DNA of 13,354 nucleotides from Cytophagales bacterium (GTDB lineage Bacteria > Bacteroidota > Bacteroidia > Cytophagales > Spirosomataceae), in the NCBI GenBank assembly GCA_013205605.1, contig JABMMK010000335.1, positions 1 through 13,354 of the forward strand, written 5' to 3'. Of this stretch, positions 6,550 to 13,354 are shown piece after piece. The translations under genes and the position numbers were made by a program. The first letter of the stretch is position 1; the number at the start of each line of letters is the position of its first letter. The notes under the pieces were generated by a model. That model searched no databases. It was not told where the DNA came from and worked only from the letters and a program-made list of their open reading frames with translations.

Positions 6550-9269
6550 GATTTTTTTTTCTTTTTTACGTTTAAAATGGGTTCAACAATATCTTTAATT
6601 CTTAAATTTCTAAATCTCAACGAGTCACCATGACCTAAAAACCCAATATGTCCCGTTTTGTTTACTAATCCTGGATGTTCTTTGTGATCTGCAGTTCCGG
6701 CTTTAGTTGCCTCCGCAATGTCTCCATCTAAAATAACCTCACCATTCAAAATAACTATGATTTTATTTCCTTTGGCAATAACCTCTTGTTGGTTCCATTC
6801 GCCCACAGGTTTTGAAAATCCTTGCTTAGCAGCAATAATCCCATACACAGATCCATGGTATTGATAAGGCTGTAATTTTGCGTAAATCGGCGCAGTGTTA
6901 TCCAAAATCTGTAATTCCATCCCCACATAAGCCGCATCTCCTTCTAATGGCGCACGAATACCTAAGCCATTATTGGCCCCAGGGGTCAATTGGAACTCGA
7001 GTTTCATATGAAAATCTCCGTATTCCTTCTTCGTGTATAAATTTCCTTTACCTCCCCTTTTAGGATAAATCGCTAATTCTCCATTTTCAGGTACATAATC
7101 AATTGTATTTCCAGTCCAATTAAATAAGCTTGAACCGTCAAACATGGCCTCAAAACCTTCCGATTTTTCTTGATCCGAAACTTGATACGAAGGTTCAGGC
7201 GCTAATTCCTTCACATAAATATTGCGATACGTAATGTGATTTCCATGAGCTTGTAATTCAATCGCATCTTTCACAAAAATTGGAATTTTACGATCCCAAA
7301 AATTTTCTAAAATCGATTGATCCACCACCAATTCCCCATTTAAATAAACCGTTACTCGTTCCCCCTTCATGATAATTCTGAAGGTATTCCACTCGTCGAT
7401 TGGATTATCCGCTACTTTTAAGGGGTTTTTAGGATTTTTTATATTATTATACAATCCTCCTGAGCCAACTTGAGCACCCACACTAGTCCTCGCCAAATCC
7501 CAAATTTGAACTTGAGGCGAACCTCTTAAATATATCCCCGCATCTCCATCTTTTTCAATTTTCCAATCCACATACATCTCAAAATCTTGATAATCCTTCA
7601 CAGAACAAAGATTTTCTCCATGGCCCGTAAAATGTAATTCTTCATCTTTGGCATACCAACCCGTACGCATCACGGCATCCGCCTTAATTTGTTTTTTAGC
7701 CAAGGTATCTGCCGACATATTTCTTCGCTTCACTGGATTGTCAACTAATCCTTTCCAACCGCGTAAATCCTGACCACTAAACATCGTGTAAAAACCGGTA
7801 GGCATTCCACCTTTAGCCATCACTTTTTGAACAGCTGATTTTTGATCAGCTTCTGATAAAGCCGACATAGCTTCTTGCATCCACTCCCGAGTCATCTGAC
7901 CCTGAAATTCCGGAGACGCTAAAAATATAGTCGCCAGTCCATCCGCTGCAGTCGACTTAGCATTAGGCTCCTTTAATCCTAAATGCAAAGTCCTCATCGC
8001 ATTTAGCGTATTACATTTTCCTAATCCTTTATAAATTTGATCACGTATTTCCTTATTCTCGGTCAAAGCTAACGCATTTCGATAACGAAGAACTTGTTGG
8101 GTTACATTCGAACCCGCCTTCCCATTAATTCGAACAAAAGCGCGCAAGGCATTTTCATTTTTCAATTTTGCCGCCGCATAAAGCCAATTCAAGTTTTCCA
8201 CATCCTGAACAAATGGTACATAATTGTCTTTTTTATTGGCCTTTAAAGCCATCTTATTTATTTGTGCACCTAATGCTGGATTACTTTTAAGAATAAGCGT
8301 TACACAAGCTTGAAGCGCTGCCACTTCATTTTCCAACACGGCATTGGATAATTTATCGGCAATCAATGTGAAATCTTGAGCGCTAGACCAATGAATTAAA
8401 CTTTGAAAACCAGCCGCTCTTGTAAAACCATTCGATTGCACAGCCCGCCAAACCTGCGGACGAATACCATCCCAGTGCCTATAAGAGCCATAAATCATCA
8501 GAATTGCTTGTTGGTTTGGGGCCAAATTGGAAAAGTCCTTTACATATTTCATAAAGAATGTAATGGCAGACAGCGTTGAAAATGCCTCCCCTAACGCAAT
8601 GACATCCACGCTACCTACGGCCGCTATATCCCAGGCTTTCGGTAATGCCTGTAAGCCCAAAGCCTTAATGTGACTAATAATTACCTCCGTTTTTAAACTC
8701 GGTGATGTAGATAAAGCCACAGGCAAAGCCCATTTTGCTTTTAAATTACCAACGGCCACCACAAACATTTTTTGATGTGCCTCATCCCAAGTTTTTACAG
8801 ACTTGGCTAATATCGGCAACAAAGCTGGTTGAGGATTTGATACTATTTTTTTCAACATATATCCCGATAATTCAGGATTCGCTTTCGCAAATTTACCGAG
8901 CAGATAAACGCTTGGATTTACTTCCTTTTGAATGATTAAATCCACCACGCGAATCTGAATAGCCGGAGGCAAGTCATTCGAAAGAAACGATTTCAATTCA
9001 GCTAAACCATCTTTTTGGCGTTTTAAATAATCTAAATAAGCTTCTGTAGCTTGTGTCGGATCATATGCACCCTTCGCCTTTAAAGCTAAATTTTTTAATT
9101 TTTTCCCGTCTTCAATGCTACCTTCCTTAGCTAACTTCCGTAATTGAATTTGAGTCTCACGAGATTCTTTCTGCTTGTCGATGGGCGTTTGAGCCAGCAA
9201 ACTGATTGGGATTAAAAAACCCATCAGCATCATATAAAATATTTTATTTGTCTTCATTTTCTTCAACAT
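6546..9269 (-). CDS. secreted protein with helical-repeat N-terminus and two DUF1080 (3-keto-disaccharide hydrolase) domains
   Basis: This is a 907-residue exported protein. A Sec signal peptide lies at about residues 5-27, ending ISLLAQT, with no lipobox Cys. Residues ~30-485 are almost all helical with repeated Leu/Ala/Lys patterns like HEAT-type repeats. Two DUF1080 domains follow: ~492-688 (opening GFYTMFSGQDLRGW) and ~705-893 (opening GFEAMFDGSSLFNW, then GANNGLGIRAP). DUF1080 is a concanavalin-like beta-sandwich family whose studied members hydrolyse or lyse 3-keto-glycosides. The two copies are clearly diverged, so one may bind and the other cut. The C-terminus is KKKKKS. Met1 forms TAATG with the stop of the oxidoreductase gene, supporting coupling, but Met5 gives a cleaner signal peptide and is a good alternative start. 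It lies between an exported oxidoreductase and a molybdenum hydroxylase, which fits keto-sugar chemistry in the periplasm. The exact substrate is unknown. Confidence 0.88.
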   Translation of the reverse strand: MLKKMKTNKIFYMMLMGFLIPISLLAQTPIDKQKESRETQIQLRKLAKEGSIEDGKKLKNLALKAKGAYDPTQATEAYLDYLKRQKDGLAELKSFLSNDLPPAIQIRVVDLIIQKEVNPSVYLLGKFAKANPELSGYMLKKIVSNPQPALLPILAKSVKTWDEAHQKMFVVAVGNLKAKWALPVALSTSPSLKTEVIISHIKALGLQALPKAWDIAAVGSVDVIALGEAFSTLSAITFFMKYVKDFSNLAPNQQAILMIYGSYRHWDGIRPQVWRAVQSNGFTRAAGFQSLIHWSSAQDFTLIADKLSNAVLENEVAALQACVTLILKSNPALGAQINKMALKANKKDNYVPFVQDVENLNWLYAAAKLKNENALRAFVRINGKAGSNVTQQVLRYRNALALTENKEIRDQIYKGLGKCNTLNAMRTLHLGLKEPNAKSTAADGLATIFLASPEFQGQMTREWMQEAMSALSEADQKSAVQKVMAKGGMPTGFYTMFSGQDLRGWKGLVDNPVKRRNMSADTLAKKQIKADAVMRTGWYAKDEELHFTGHGENLCSVKDYQDFEMYVDWKIEKDGDAGIYLRGSPQVQIWDLARTSVGAQVGSGGLYNNIKNPKNPLKVADNPIDEWNTFRIIMKGERVTVYLNGELVVDQSILENFWDRKIPIFVKDAIELQAHGNHITYRNIYVKELAPEPSYQVSDQEKSEGFEAMFDGSSLFNWTGNTIDYVPENGELAIYPKRGGKGNLYTKKEYGDFHMKLEFQLTPGANNGLGIRAPLEGDAAYVGMELQILDNTAPIYAKLQPYQYHGSVYGIIAAKQGFSKPVGEWNQQEVIAKGNKIIVILNGEVILDGDIAEATKAGTADHKEHPGLVNKTGHIGFLGHGDSLRFRNLRIKDIVEPILNVKKKKKS

Positions 9270-10525
9270 TAAAGGATATAAGGAGCTCGCATCGGTTGGT
9301 CCATCAGCTGTTTAGCTTCTTCATCACCTACGATTTCCTGCTTAATAGGATCAAAATTAAGATTCCGATGTACCCGCATGGCAATCAATCCAAGGTTTAC
9401 AAGCGTACAAGATTTATGTCCATTAGCCTCATTTAAGGCAAATGTTTTCCTATTCTTAACGGCGTCCACAAAATCCGTTTGTTGGGCTGCAGGTTCAGGG
9501 AACTCGGCCAACTTACGATCCAAGTCTGGAATGTCCGTTTTGAAATTCTTGTATAATTTACCTTTGGGTCCCTCGATATAAGCTACTTTATCATCTTTTC
9601 CTTCTCCATCTAACACGATTTGGCATCCATCCGCATACGTATAAGTAATGCGATTAAAAATTCCTACCGCATCTTTATCTTGAACAGGTGCATCTACTTC
9701 GATAAAGATCGGACTTGTATCATCTTTTCCCAACAAATATTGAACTGGATCCATGTAATGCTGGCCCATATCGCCCAAAGCACCCCCATCATAATCCCAA
9801 TACCCTCTAAATGTACCATGCGTACGATGAACATGATAAGGTTTATAAGGTGCAGGCCCAAGCCAAGCCTCATAATCCAACTCCAAAGGAACCGGCTGAG
9901 GCGTCAAATCCGTTTTTCCAATCCAATAAAATTTCCAATCAAATCCAGTGTGCTTGCTGACGGTAACCTTCAAGGGCCAACCTAATAATCCTGAATCCAC
10001 TAATTTCTTTATAGGCTTTACGGGTGTGTTCATCCCGTAAAAATTACTCTCAAACCTAAACCATGTATTTAACCGAAAAATTCTTCCATGTTGCTGAACA
10101 GCCTCTACTAACCTTTTACCTTCCCCAATCGTACGAGTCATCGGTTTTTCACACCAAACGTCCTTGCCTGCACGCGCCGCATCAGCCGCAATAATTCCAT
10201 GCCAATGAGGAGGAGTTGCCACGTGAACGATGTCCACTTCAGGCATTTGGATTAATTCTCTATAATCACTAAATGCTTTGACTCCTTTTTCTACCTTATC
10301 AAGGCCCAGCTGCAGATTTTTTTTATCTACATCACACATAGCCACCACTCGGGTACCGGCATAGGGTATATGTCCGCGGCCCATGCCACCCGTACCCACA
10401 ATCGCTTTTGTTAATTGATCACTAGGAGCTAAAAAACCTTTACCTAACACATGACGTGGTACAATGCTAAAGGCAGTCAAACCAAGGACTGATTGTCCTA
10501 GAAATTTTCTTCTTGATACACTCAT
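9269..10525 (-). CDS. Gfo/Idh/MocA-family oxidoreductase with Tat signal
   Basis: This 418-residue protein has a twin-arginine signal (SRRKFLGQ, Arg5-Arg6, hydrophobic to about residue 22), then an NAD(P)-binding Rossmann domain with VGTGGMGRG (43-51) and Asp65 at the end of strand 2. The family EKP motif is at 126-128. The C-terminal domain holds GGALGDMGQHYMDP (247-260) with the conserved His256 and Asp259. Family members oxidise or reduce sugars and inositols, and some work on C3 of glucosides to give the 3-keto forms used by DUF1080 enzymes. Export by Tat implies that the nucleotide is bound before export and kept, as in glucose-fructose oxidoreductase. It is the first gene of a four-gene coupled set, 118 bases after lutC, with its stop overlapping the next ATG by one base. 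A GH109-type NAD-dependent glycosidase is possible because that family shares this fold and signal, but I see nothing specific for it. Confidence 0.9.
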   Translation of the reverse strand: MSVSRRKFLGQSVLGLTAFSIVPRHVLGKGFLAPSDQLTKAIVGTGGMGRGHIPYAGTRVVAMCDVDKKNLQLGLDKVEKGVKAFSDYRELIQMPEVDIVHVATPPHWHGIIAADAARAGKDVWCEKPMTRTIGEGKRLVEAVQQHGRIFRLNTWFRFESNFYGMNTPVKPIKKLVDSGLLGWPLKVTVSKHTGFDWKFYWIGKTDLTPQPVPLELDYEAWLGPAPYKPYHVHRTHGTFRGYWDYDGGALGDMGQHYMDPVQYLLGKDDTSPIFIEVDAPVQDKDAVGIFNRITYTYADGCQIVLDGEGKDDKVAYIEGPKGKLYKNFKTDIPDLDRKLAEFPEPAAQQTDFVDAVKNRKTFALNEANGHKSCTLVNLGLIAMRVHRNLNFDPIKQEIVGDEEAKQLMDQPMRAPYIL

Positions 10526-10643
10526 TTTGATTAAATAGGTTAAGAAACCAAGTTATAAAAAAAAATGCAAAAAATAATTCTTTTCTTTTATTGAATAAAA
10601 GACAAAACCACAAAATAATAAAATCTTACTGTTGGCCTAAATA
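10526..10643 (-). promoter_or_regulatory. AT-rich intergenic control region before the oxidoreductase operon
   Basis: This 118-base gap separates lutC from the four-gene cassette, whereas the genes on each side are packed with 0-2-base gaps or overlaps. It is very AT-rich, has a run of nine T on the minus strand (complement of 10557-10565) and contains the palindrome listed separately. A separate promoter for the cassette is likely. Minus-strand TATTTTTTG (complement of 10569-10577) is one base longer than the Bacteroidota -7 element TAnnTTTG, and no -33 TTTG lies at normal spacing, so the exact promoter is not assigned. No GC-rich terminator after lutC is seen, so read-through is possible. 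Confidence 0.45.
10584..10602. repeat. 19-base palindrome, candidate operator
   Basis: TCTTTTATT and AATAAAAGA (10584-10592 and 10594-10602) are exact reverse complements around a single central G. It sits 59 bases before the ATG of the Tat oxidoreductase gene. An odd-centred near-perfect dyad of this length fits a binding site for a dimeric regulator. Because it is all AT-rich with T-rich sequence after it on the minus strand, it could instead form a weak terminator behind lutC. AT-rich DNA also makes chance palindromes more likely. Confidence 0.35.
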
Positions 10644-11192
10644 TTAGACAAGGACGATGGTCAAACTACGTGCGCCATGAGCACCTATGACCAGCGACTG
10701 TTCAATGTCAGCTGTCTTTGAAGGGCCAGAAAGAAACAGACCAAAGTCGGCGTAATTCCCATCCAAACGCTCATAAGCTTCATGAAGCGTAGCCAAAATC
10801 TCGGACTTAGCCACATAAATCACTAAATGTTGGCATATAAAAGGCGCCACTCGATTAGGCAAAAACTGATCCGATAACCAGATCGCACCGTTCTCCGATA
10901 CCCCAAACATTCCGTCAATTTCTAAGACATCAATGGCTTCTAAATCGAGTCCATTAGACACCACCTCATGTGAAGTATAGCGCAACAAGTCTGGATAAAT
11001 TTCACTTAAGCGAGTGGCCGCTTCCTGCTTATTTTCGGCGTCTACACAGATGGCGCCAACAATCGACAGGGAATTTTTAAAATCTCCCACGACATCTTGA
11101 GTAGCCTTATAGCTTTTAAAATCGCCAGGATGATCAATTTCTCTTTTCTCCAACGCTTGAATAGCCCCAAAAATTTCTGATCTAGAACTCAT
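10644..11192 (-). CDS. lutC: lactate utilization protein C, LUD domain
   Basis: This 182-residue protein is the LutC/YkgG member of the LutABC complex, which oxidises L-lactate to pyruvate in the cytoplasm. The LUD-domain end is clear: GPSKTADIEQSLVIGAHGARS (broken here as GPSKTADIEQ, then SLVIGAHGARS), which is the family's conserved C-terminal signature. Earlier, GVSENGAIWLSD matches the region with the family's conserved Glu. It is shorter than the ~240-residue Bacillus LutC, mostly through a reduced N-terminal part. Such short forms are common in Bacteroidota, so I do not read it as damaged. Its ATG directly abuts the lutB stop with no gap. It is the last gene of the lut set. Confidence 0.9.
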   Translation of the reverse strand: MSSRSEIFGAIQALEKREIDHPGDFKSYKATQDVVGDFKNSLSIVGAICVDAENKQEAATRLSEIYPDLLRYTSHEVVSNGLDLEAIDVLEIDGMFGVSENGAIWLSDQFLPNRVAPFICQHLVIYVAKSEILATLHEAYERLDGNYADFGLFLSGPSKTADIEQSLVIGAHGARSLTIVLV

Positions 11193-12551
11193 TTATTTGC
11201 GATTTTTATACCAAGATTGAAAACTCTCTTTAGGTGCTTCAGGCATTTCTCTTTGTTTAAACCAAGGATTCAAGCTATTATTTACAATGAAAGGAGCAAA
11301 ACGCATGACAAGACGCCCCATATATCCGGCCATCTTGAAAATGGTTGGATTGGAAAACACAAAGGCCATTCCCTTCATCGACAAGGACTTACCTAATGGC
11401 GCTAATCCATCTTTCATTAAATCCTGACGCCAAAACCAAAGCTGCTCATGAATATTAATTTTCACGGGACATACATTGGAACAAGATCCACAAAGTGTAC
11501 TGGCGAAAGGTAAATCGACATTCGCCGACTTATCAAAATTAGGTGCCAAAATGGATCCAATCGGCCCAGCCACTGGTTGGTGGTAACTATGACCCCCACT
11601 CCTACGATATACAGGACAGGTATTAAAGCATGCAGCACAGCGAATGCACTTCAAAGAATTACGGAACTCGTCGCGGGCCAATTGGCGTGTGCGGCCATTA
11701 TCCACCAAAACAATATGCATTTCTTGTCCCTCGCGTGGTTTCGCAAAATGACTTGAATACGTAGTGATTAATTGGCCCGTAGCACTTCTGGCTAATAACC
11801 GCAAAAATACACCGAGATCTTTCCGCTTCGGAATCATTTTTTCTATGCCCATGCAGGCAATATGGACTTTGGCCAAATGGGCTCCCATATCAGCATTTCC
11901 CTCATTGGTACACACCACAAATTCACCCGTCTCTGCCACCGCGAAATTAACTCCGGTGATGGCAACATTGGCTCCTAAAAAATATCCGCGTAGATGTTGG
12001 CGCGCCGCCTCTGTCAAAAACTGAGGGTCTTTATTTCCTTTGGGTGTTCCTAAAAATTCATGAAATGTCTCACCAACATCCTCTTTTTTCAAGTGGATTG
12101 CAGGCAGAACGATATGGCTAGGCACCTCATTTCTAAATTGGACGATGCGTTCGCCTAAATCCGTATCCACAACCTCAACCCCTTTTTTAGTCAAATAATC
12201 ATTCAAATGACATTCCTCCGTCAGCATGGACTTACTCTTAACCAGCGCCTTTCCTCCATGTTTTGAAATGATCGAAAGGACAATTTCATTATGCTCTTGG
12301 GCGTCTTTAGCCCAATGAACTTTGATTCCATTTTTCTGAGCGTTCGACTCAAATTCTTCTAAATATTGACCCAAATTAGCCAATGTATGGTCTTTTATTA
12401 AGGACGCCTGCTCACGCAAAGCCTCCCACTCAGGCAATAATTTAGAAACTTTATCCCGCTTGGATCTTACAAACCAAAGGGTTTCATCATGCCAAGTCGT
12501 GCGCTCAGCATCCTCAATAAATTTCTCAGAAGCCTCTGCGTGATTAAGCAT
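11193..12551 (-). CDS. lutB: lactate utilization protein B, iron-sulfur LUD protein
   Basis: This 452-residue protein is the central LutB/YkgF subunit. An N-terminal LUD domain (about 60-290) includes the GVNFAVAETGEFVVCTNEGN stretch (200-219) typical of LutB. A 4Fe-4S ferredoxin region follows with CIRCAACFNTCPV (Cys302, 305, 308, 312) and CGSCSNVCPV (Cys354, 357, 361), so two clusters are expected. Together with LutA and LutC it moves electrons from L-lactate toward the respiratory chain. The ATG lies inside lutA (8-base overlap), and the stop touches the lutC start, so all three are made together. The C-terminal ~70 residues contain a hydrophobic helix-like stretch near GKSLSMKGMAFVFSNP that is usual for the family. 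Confidence 0.94.
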   Translation of the reverse strand: MLNHAEASEKFIEDAERTTWHDETLWFVRSKRDKVSKLLPEWEALREQASLIKDHTLANLGQYLEEFESNAQKNGIKVHWAKDAQEHNEIVLSIISKHGGKALVKSKSMLTEECHLNDYLTKKGVEVVDTDLGERIVQFRNEVPSHIVLPAIHLKKEDVGETFHEFLGTPKGNKDPQFLTEAARQHLRGYFLGANVAITGVNFAVAETGEFVVCTNEGNADMGAHLAKVHIACMGIEKMIPKRKDLGVFLRLLARSATGQLITTYSSHFAKPREGQEMHIVLVDNGRTRQLARDEFRNSLKCIRCAACFNTCPVYRRSGGHSYHQPVAGPIGSILAPNFDKSANVDLPFASTLCGSCSNVCPVKINIHEQLWFWRQDLMKDGLAPLGKSLSMKGMAFVFSNPTIFKMAGYMGRLVMRFAPFIVNNSLNPWFKQREMPEAPKESFQSWYKNRK

Positions 12552-13257
12552 GATTTAAAATTTCTACAATATGTTTAACTTGAACTTTTGACCCTTGTCT
12601 TTTTAAAATTCCTTCCATATGCATTAGGCAAGAAGTATCACCCCCCACAATAAATTCGATTTCGTTTTTCAAATGCGATTCCACGCGATCCTGACCCATT
12701 CGTACGGAGACAGCTTCCTCGGTTACGCAAAAAGTACCCCCAAAACCACAGCATTCATCCGCGCGTTCAGGGTACACATATTCGACTCCATTCACTAAAT
12801 CTAACAATTGCGCTAATTTAGAAAATGGCGCTTCATTTAACTCGGTCATGGAACTTAAACGTAAGCCTCGCTGGCCATGGCAACTCTGATGCAAGCCTAT
12901 TTTATGAGGGAAATTAGCCGATAGCGATTTTACTTTCAGCACATCCACTAAAAACTCACAAATTTCATACACACTATTTCTGATTTTTTCAGATGGATGA
13001 TGCTCCTTTAAATGCAAAATACAAGATCCGGTTGGACCTACTATGTAATCAAAACCTTCAAAGTTCTTAAAAAAATTGGTATCGCAACCTTCCGTTGACG
13101 AAGCAAAACCAGAATTGGCCATGGGCTGGCCGCAACAAGTTTGATTGGAAGGAACGTGCACTTCTATCCCTAGTTTTTCCAGTAACTCGAGCGAAGCAAT
13201 CGCCACCTGCGGGTAAAATTGGTCTACATAACAAGGCACAAATAAAGCTACACGCAT
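12544..13257 (-). CDS. lutA: lactate utilization protein A, CCG-domain protein
   Basis: This 237-residue protein is LutA/YkgE, with two cysteine-rich CCG domains of the kind found in heterodisulfide reductase and glycolate oxidase subunits. The first is at TCCGQPMANSGF (Cys41-Cys42), with Cys9 in PCYVDQFYP as a further ligand candidate. The second is at DECCGFGGTFCV (Cys169-Cys170, Cys177), with Cys126 in LHQSCHGQRG before it. Length is normal for the family (about 240). The ATG comes one base after the stop of the sugar-kinase gene, and the end overlaps lutB by 8 bases, so the lut genes are part of the kinase operon. This context points to lactate produced inside the cell from a deoxy sugar, rather than lactate uptake, as the main source. 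Confidence 0.94.
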   Translation of the reverse strand: MRVALFVPCYVDQFYPQVAIASLELLEKLGIEVHVPSNQTCCGQPMANSGFASSTEGCDTNFFKNFEGFDYIVGPTGSCILHLKEHHPSEKIRNSVYEICEFLVDVLKVKSLSANFPHKIGLHQSCHGQRGLRLSSMTELNEAPFSKLAQLLDLVNGVEYVYPERADECCGFGGTFCVTEEAVSVRMGQDRVESHLKNEIEFIVGGDTSCLMHMEGILKRQGSKVQVKHIVEILNHA

Positions 13258-13258
13258 C

Positions 13259-13354
13259 TTAAATTTTATTTATTTTTACGAGATCCAAAGGGATTTCATT
13301 GGTATTCCAAGTTTCATGCATCATTAATGCGGCTCCTAAAGAGCTCGCTTGAGC
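13259..13354 (-). CDS. FGGY-family carbohydrate kinase, C-terminal end only (gene continues beyond window)
   Basis: The last 31 codons and a TAA at 13261-13259 are visible; the rest lies past the right edge. The fragment begins AQASSLGAALMMHETWNT, matching the conserved C-terminal Ala-Leu-Gly-Ala-Ala helix of FGGY sugar kinases such as rhamnulokinase, fuculokinase and xylulokinase. The sub-type cannot be set from this piece. Adjacency to lutABC (1-base gap) favours rhamnulokinase or fuculokinase, whose pathways yield lactaldehyde and then lactate; this is inference. Confidence 0.7.
   Translation of the reverse strand, partial: AQASSLGAALMMHETWNTNEIPLDLVKINKI

Noticed and set aside
9620..9985. 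Plus-strand open frame of 121 codons
   Set aside because: It lies wholly opposite the Gfo/Idh/MocA gene, has an isoleucine/arginine-rich low-quality composition and shows no domain. It is a shadow of the real gene.
10644..11192. lutC as a truncated or frameshifted gene because it is only 182 codons
   Set aside because: It starts exactly at the lutB stop, the LUD signature is intact to the C-terminus, and the shorter form is usual in this phylum.

Overview
The window looks like a chromosomal segment of a free-living Bacteroidota bacterium, probably of the Cytophagales/Spirosomaceae type. This is inferred from the AT-rich intergenic DNA, weak or absent Shine-Dalgarno sequences, heavy translational overlap, and a gene set of GH127/DUF1680, DUF1080, Tat-exported Gfo/Idh/MocA oxidoreductase and LutABC proteins. 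It carries nine complete protein genes, two genes cut by the window edges and one probable gene remnant. I see no rRNA, tRNA, CRISPR array, insertion sequence or origin.

Left part (1-3895, plus strand). The window opens inside an FtsX-like ABC permease gene that overlaps its LolD-like ATPase gene by 11 bases, giving a lipoprotein-release or MacB-type export pair. A 222-base gap follows. It holds a short minus-strand stretch that reads like the tail of a type IX secretion sorting domain, then an AT-rich leader for a secreted GH127-type (DUF1680) glycosidase with its Glu/Cys/Cys-Cys active site intact. A strong hairpin at 3906-3937 separates this gene from the convergent minus-strand genes.

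Middle part (3956-10525, minus strand, read right to left). Four genes are joined by overlaps or gaps of 0-2 bases: a Tat-signal Gfo/Idh/MocA oxidoreductase; a 907-residue Sec-exported protein with a helical-repeat N-terminus and two DUF1080 (3-keto-glycoside hydrolase) domains; a small 2Fe-2S protein; and a Tat-signal molybdopterin hydroxylase large subunit (IorAB-like). I infer a periplasmic oxidation and cleavage cassette for a glycoside. The oxidoreductase could make or reduce a 3-keto sugar, the DUF1080 protein could cleave it, and the molybdenum enzyme could oxidise an aldehyde or heteroaromatic released. This combination is the most interesting part of the window.

Right part (10644-13354, minus strand). 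The end of an FGGY-family sugar kinase is followed without meaningful gaps by lutA, lutB and lutC, the iron-sulfur L-lactate oxidation complex. A sugar kinase next to lactate oxidation suggests a 6-deoxy-sugar route (rhamnose or fucose) in which lactaldehyde becomes lactate. The 118-base gap between lutC and the oxidoreductase gene is AT-rich and holds a 19-base near-perfect palindrome. It is the likely control region of the middle cassette. Together with the GH127 enzyme, the window fits plant-polysaccharide or glycoside use, though no substrate can be fixed from sequence alone.
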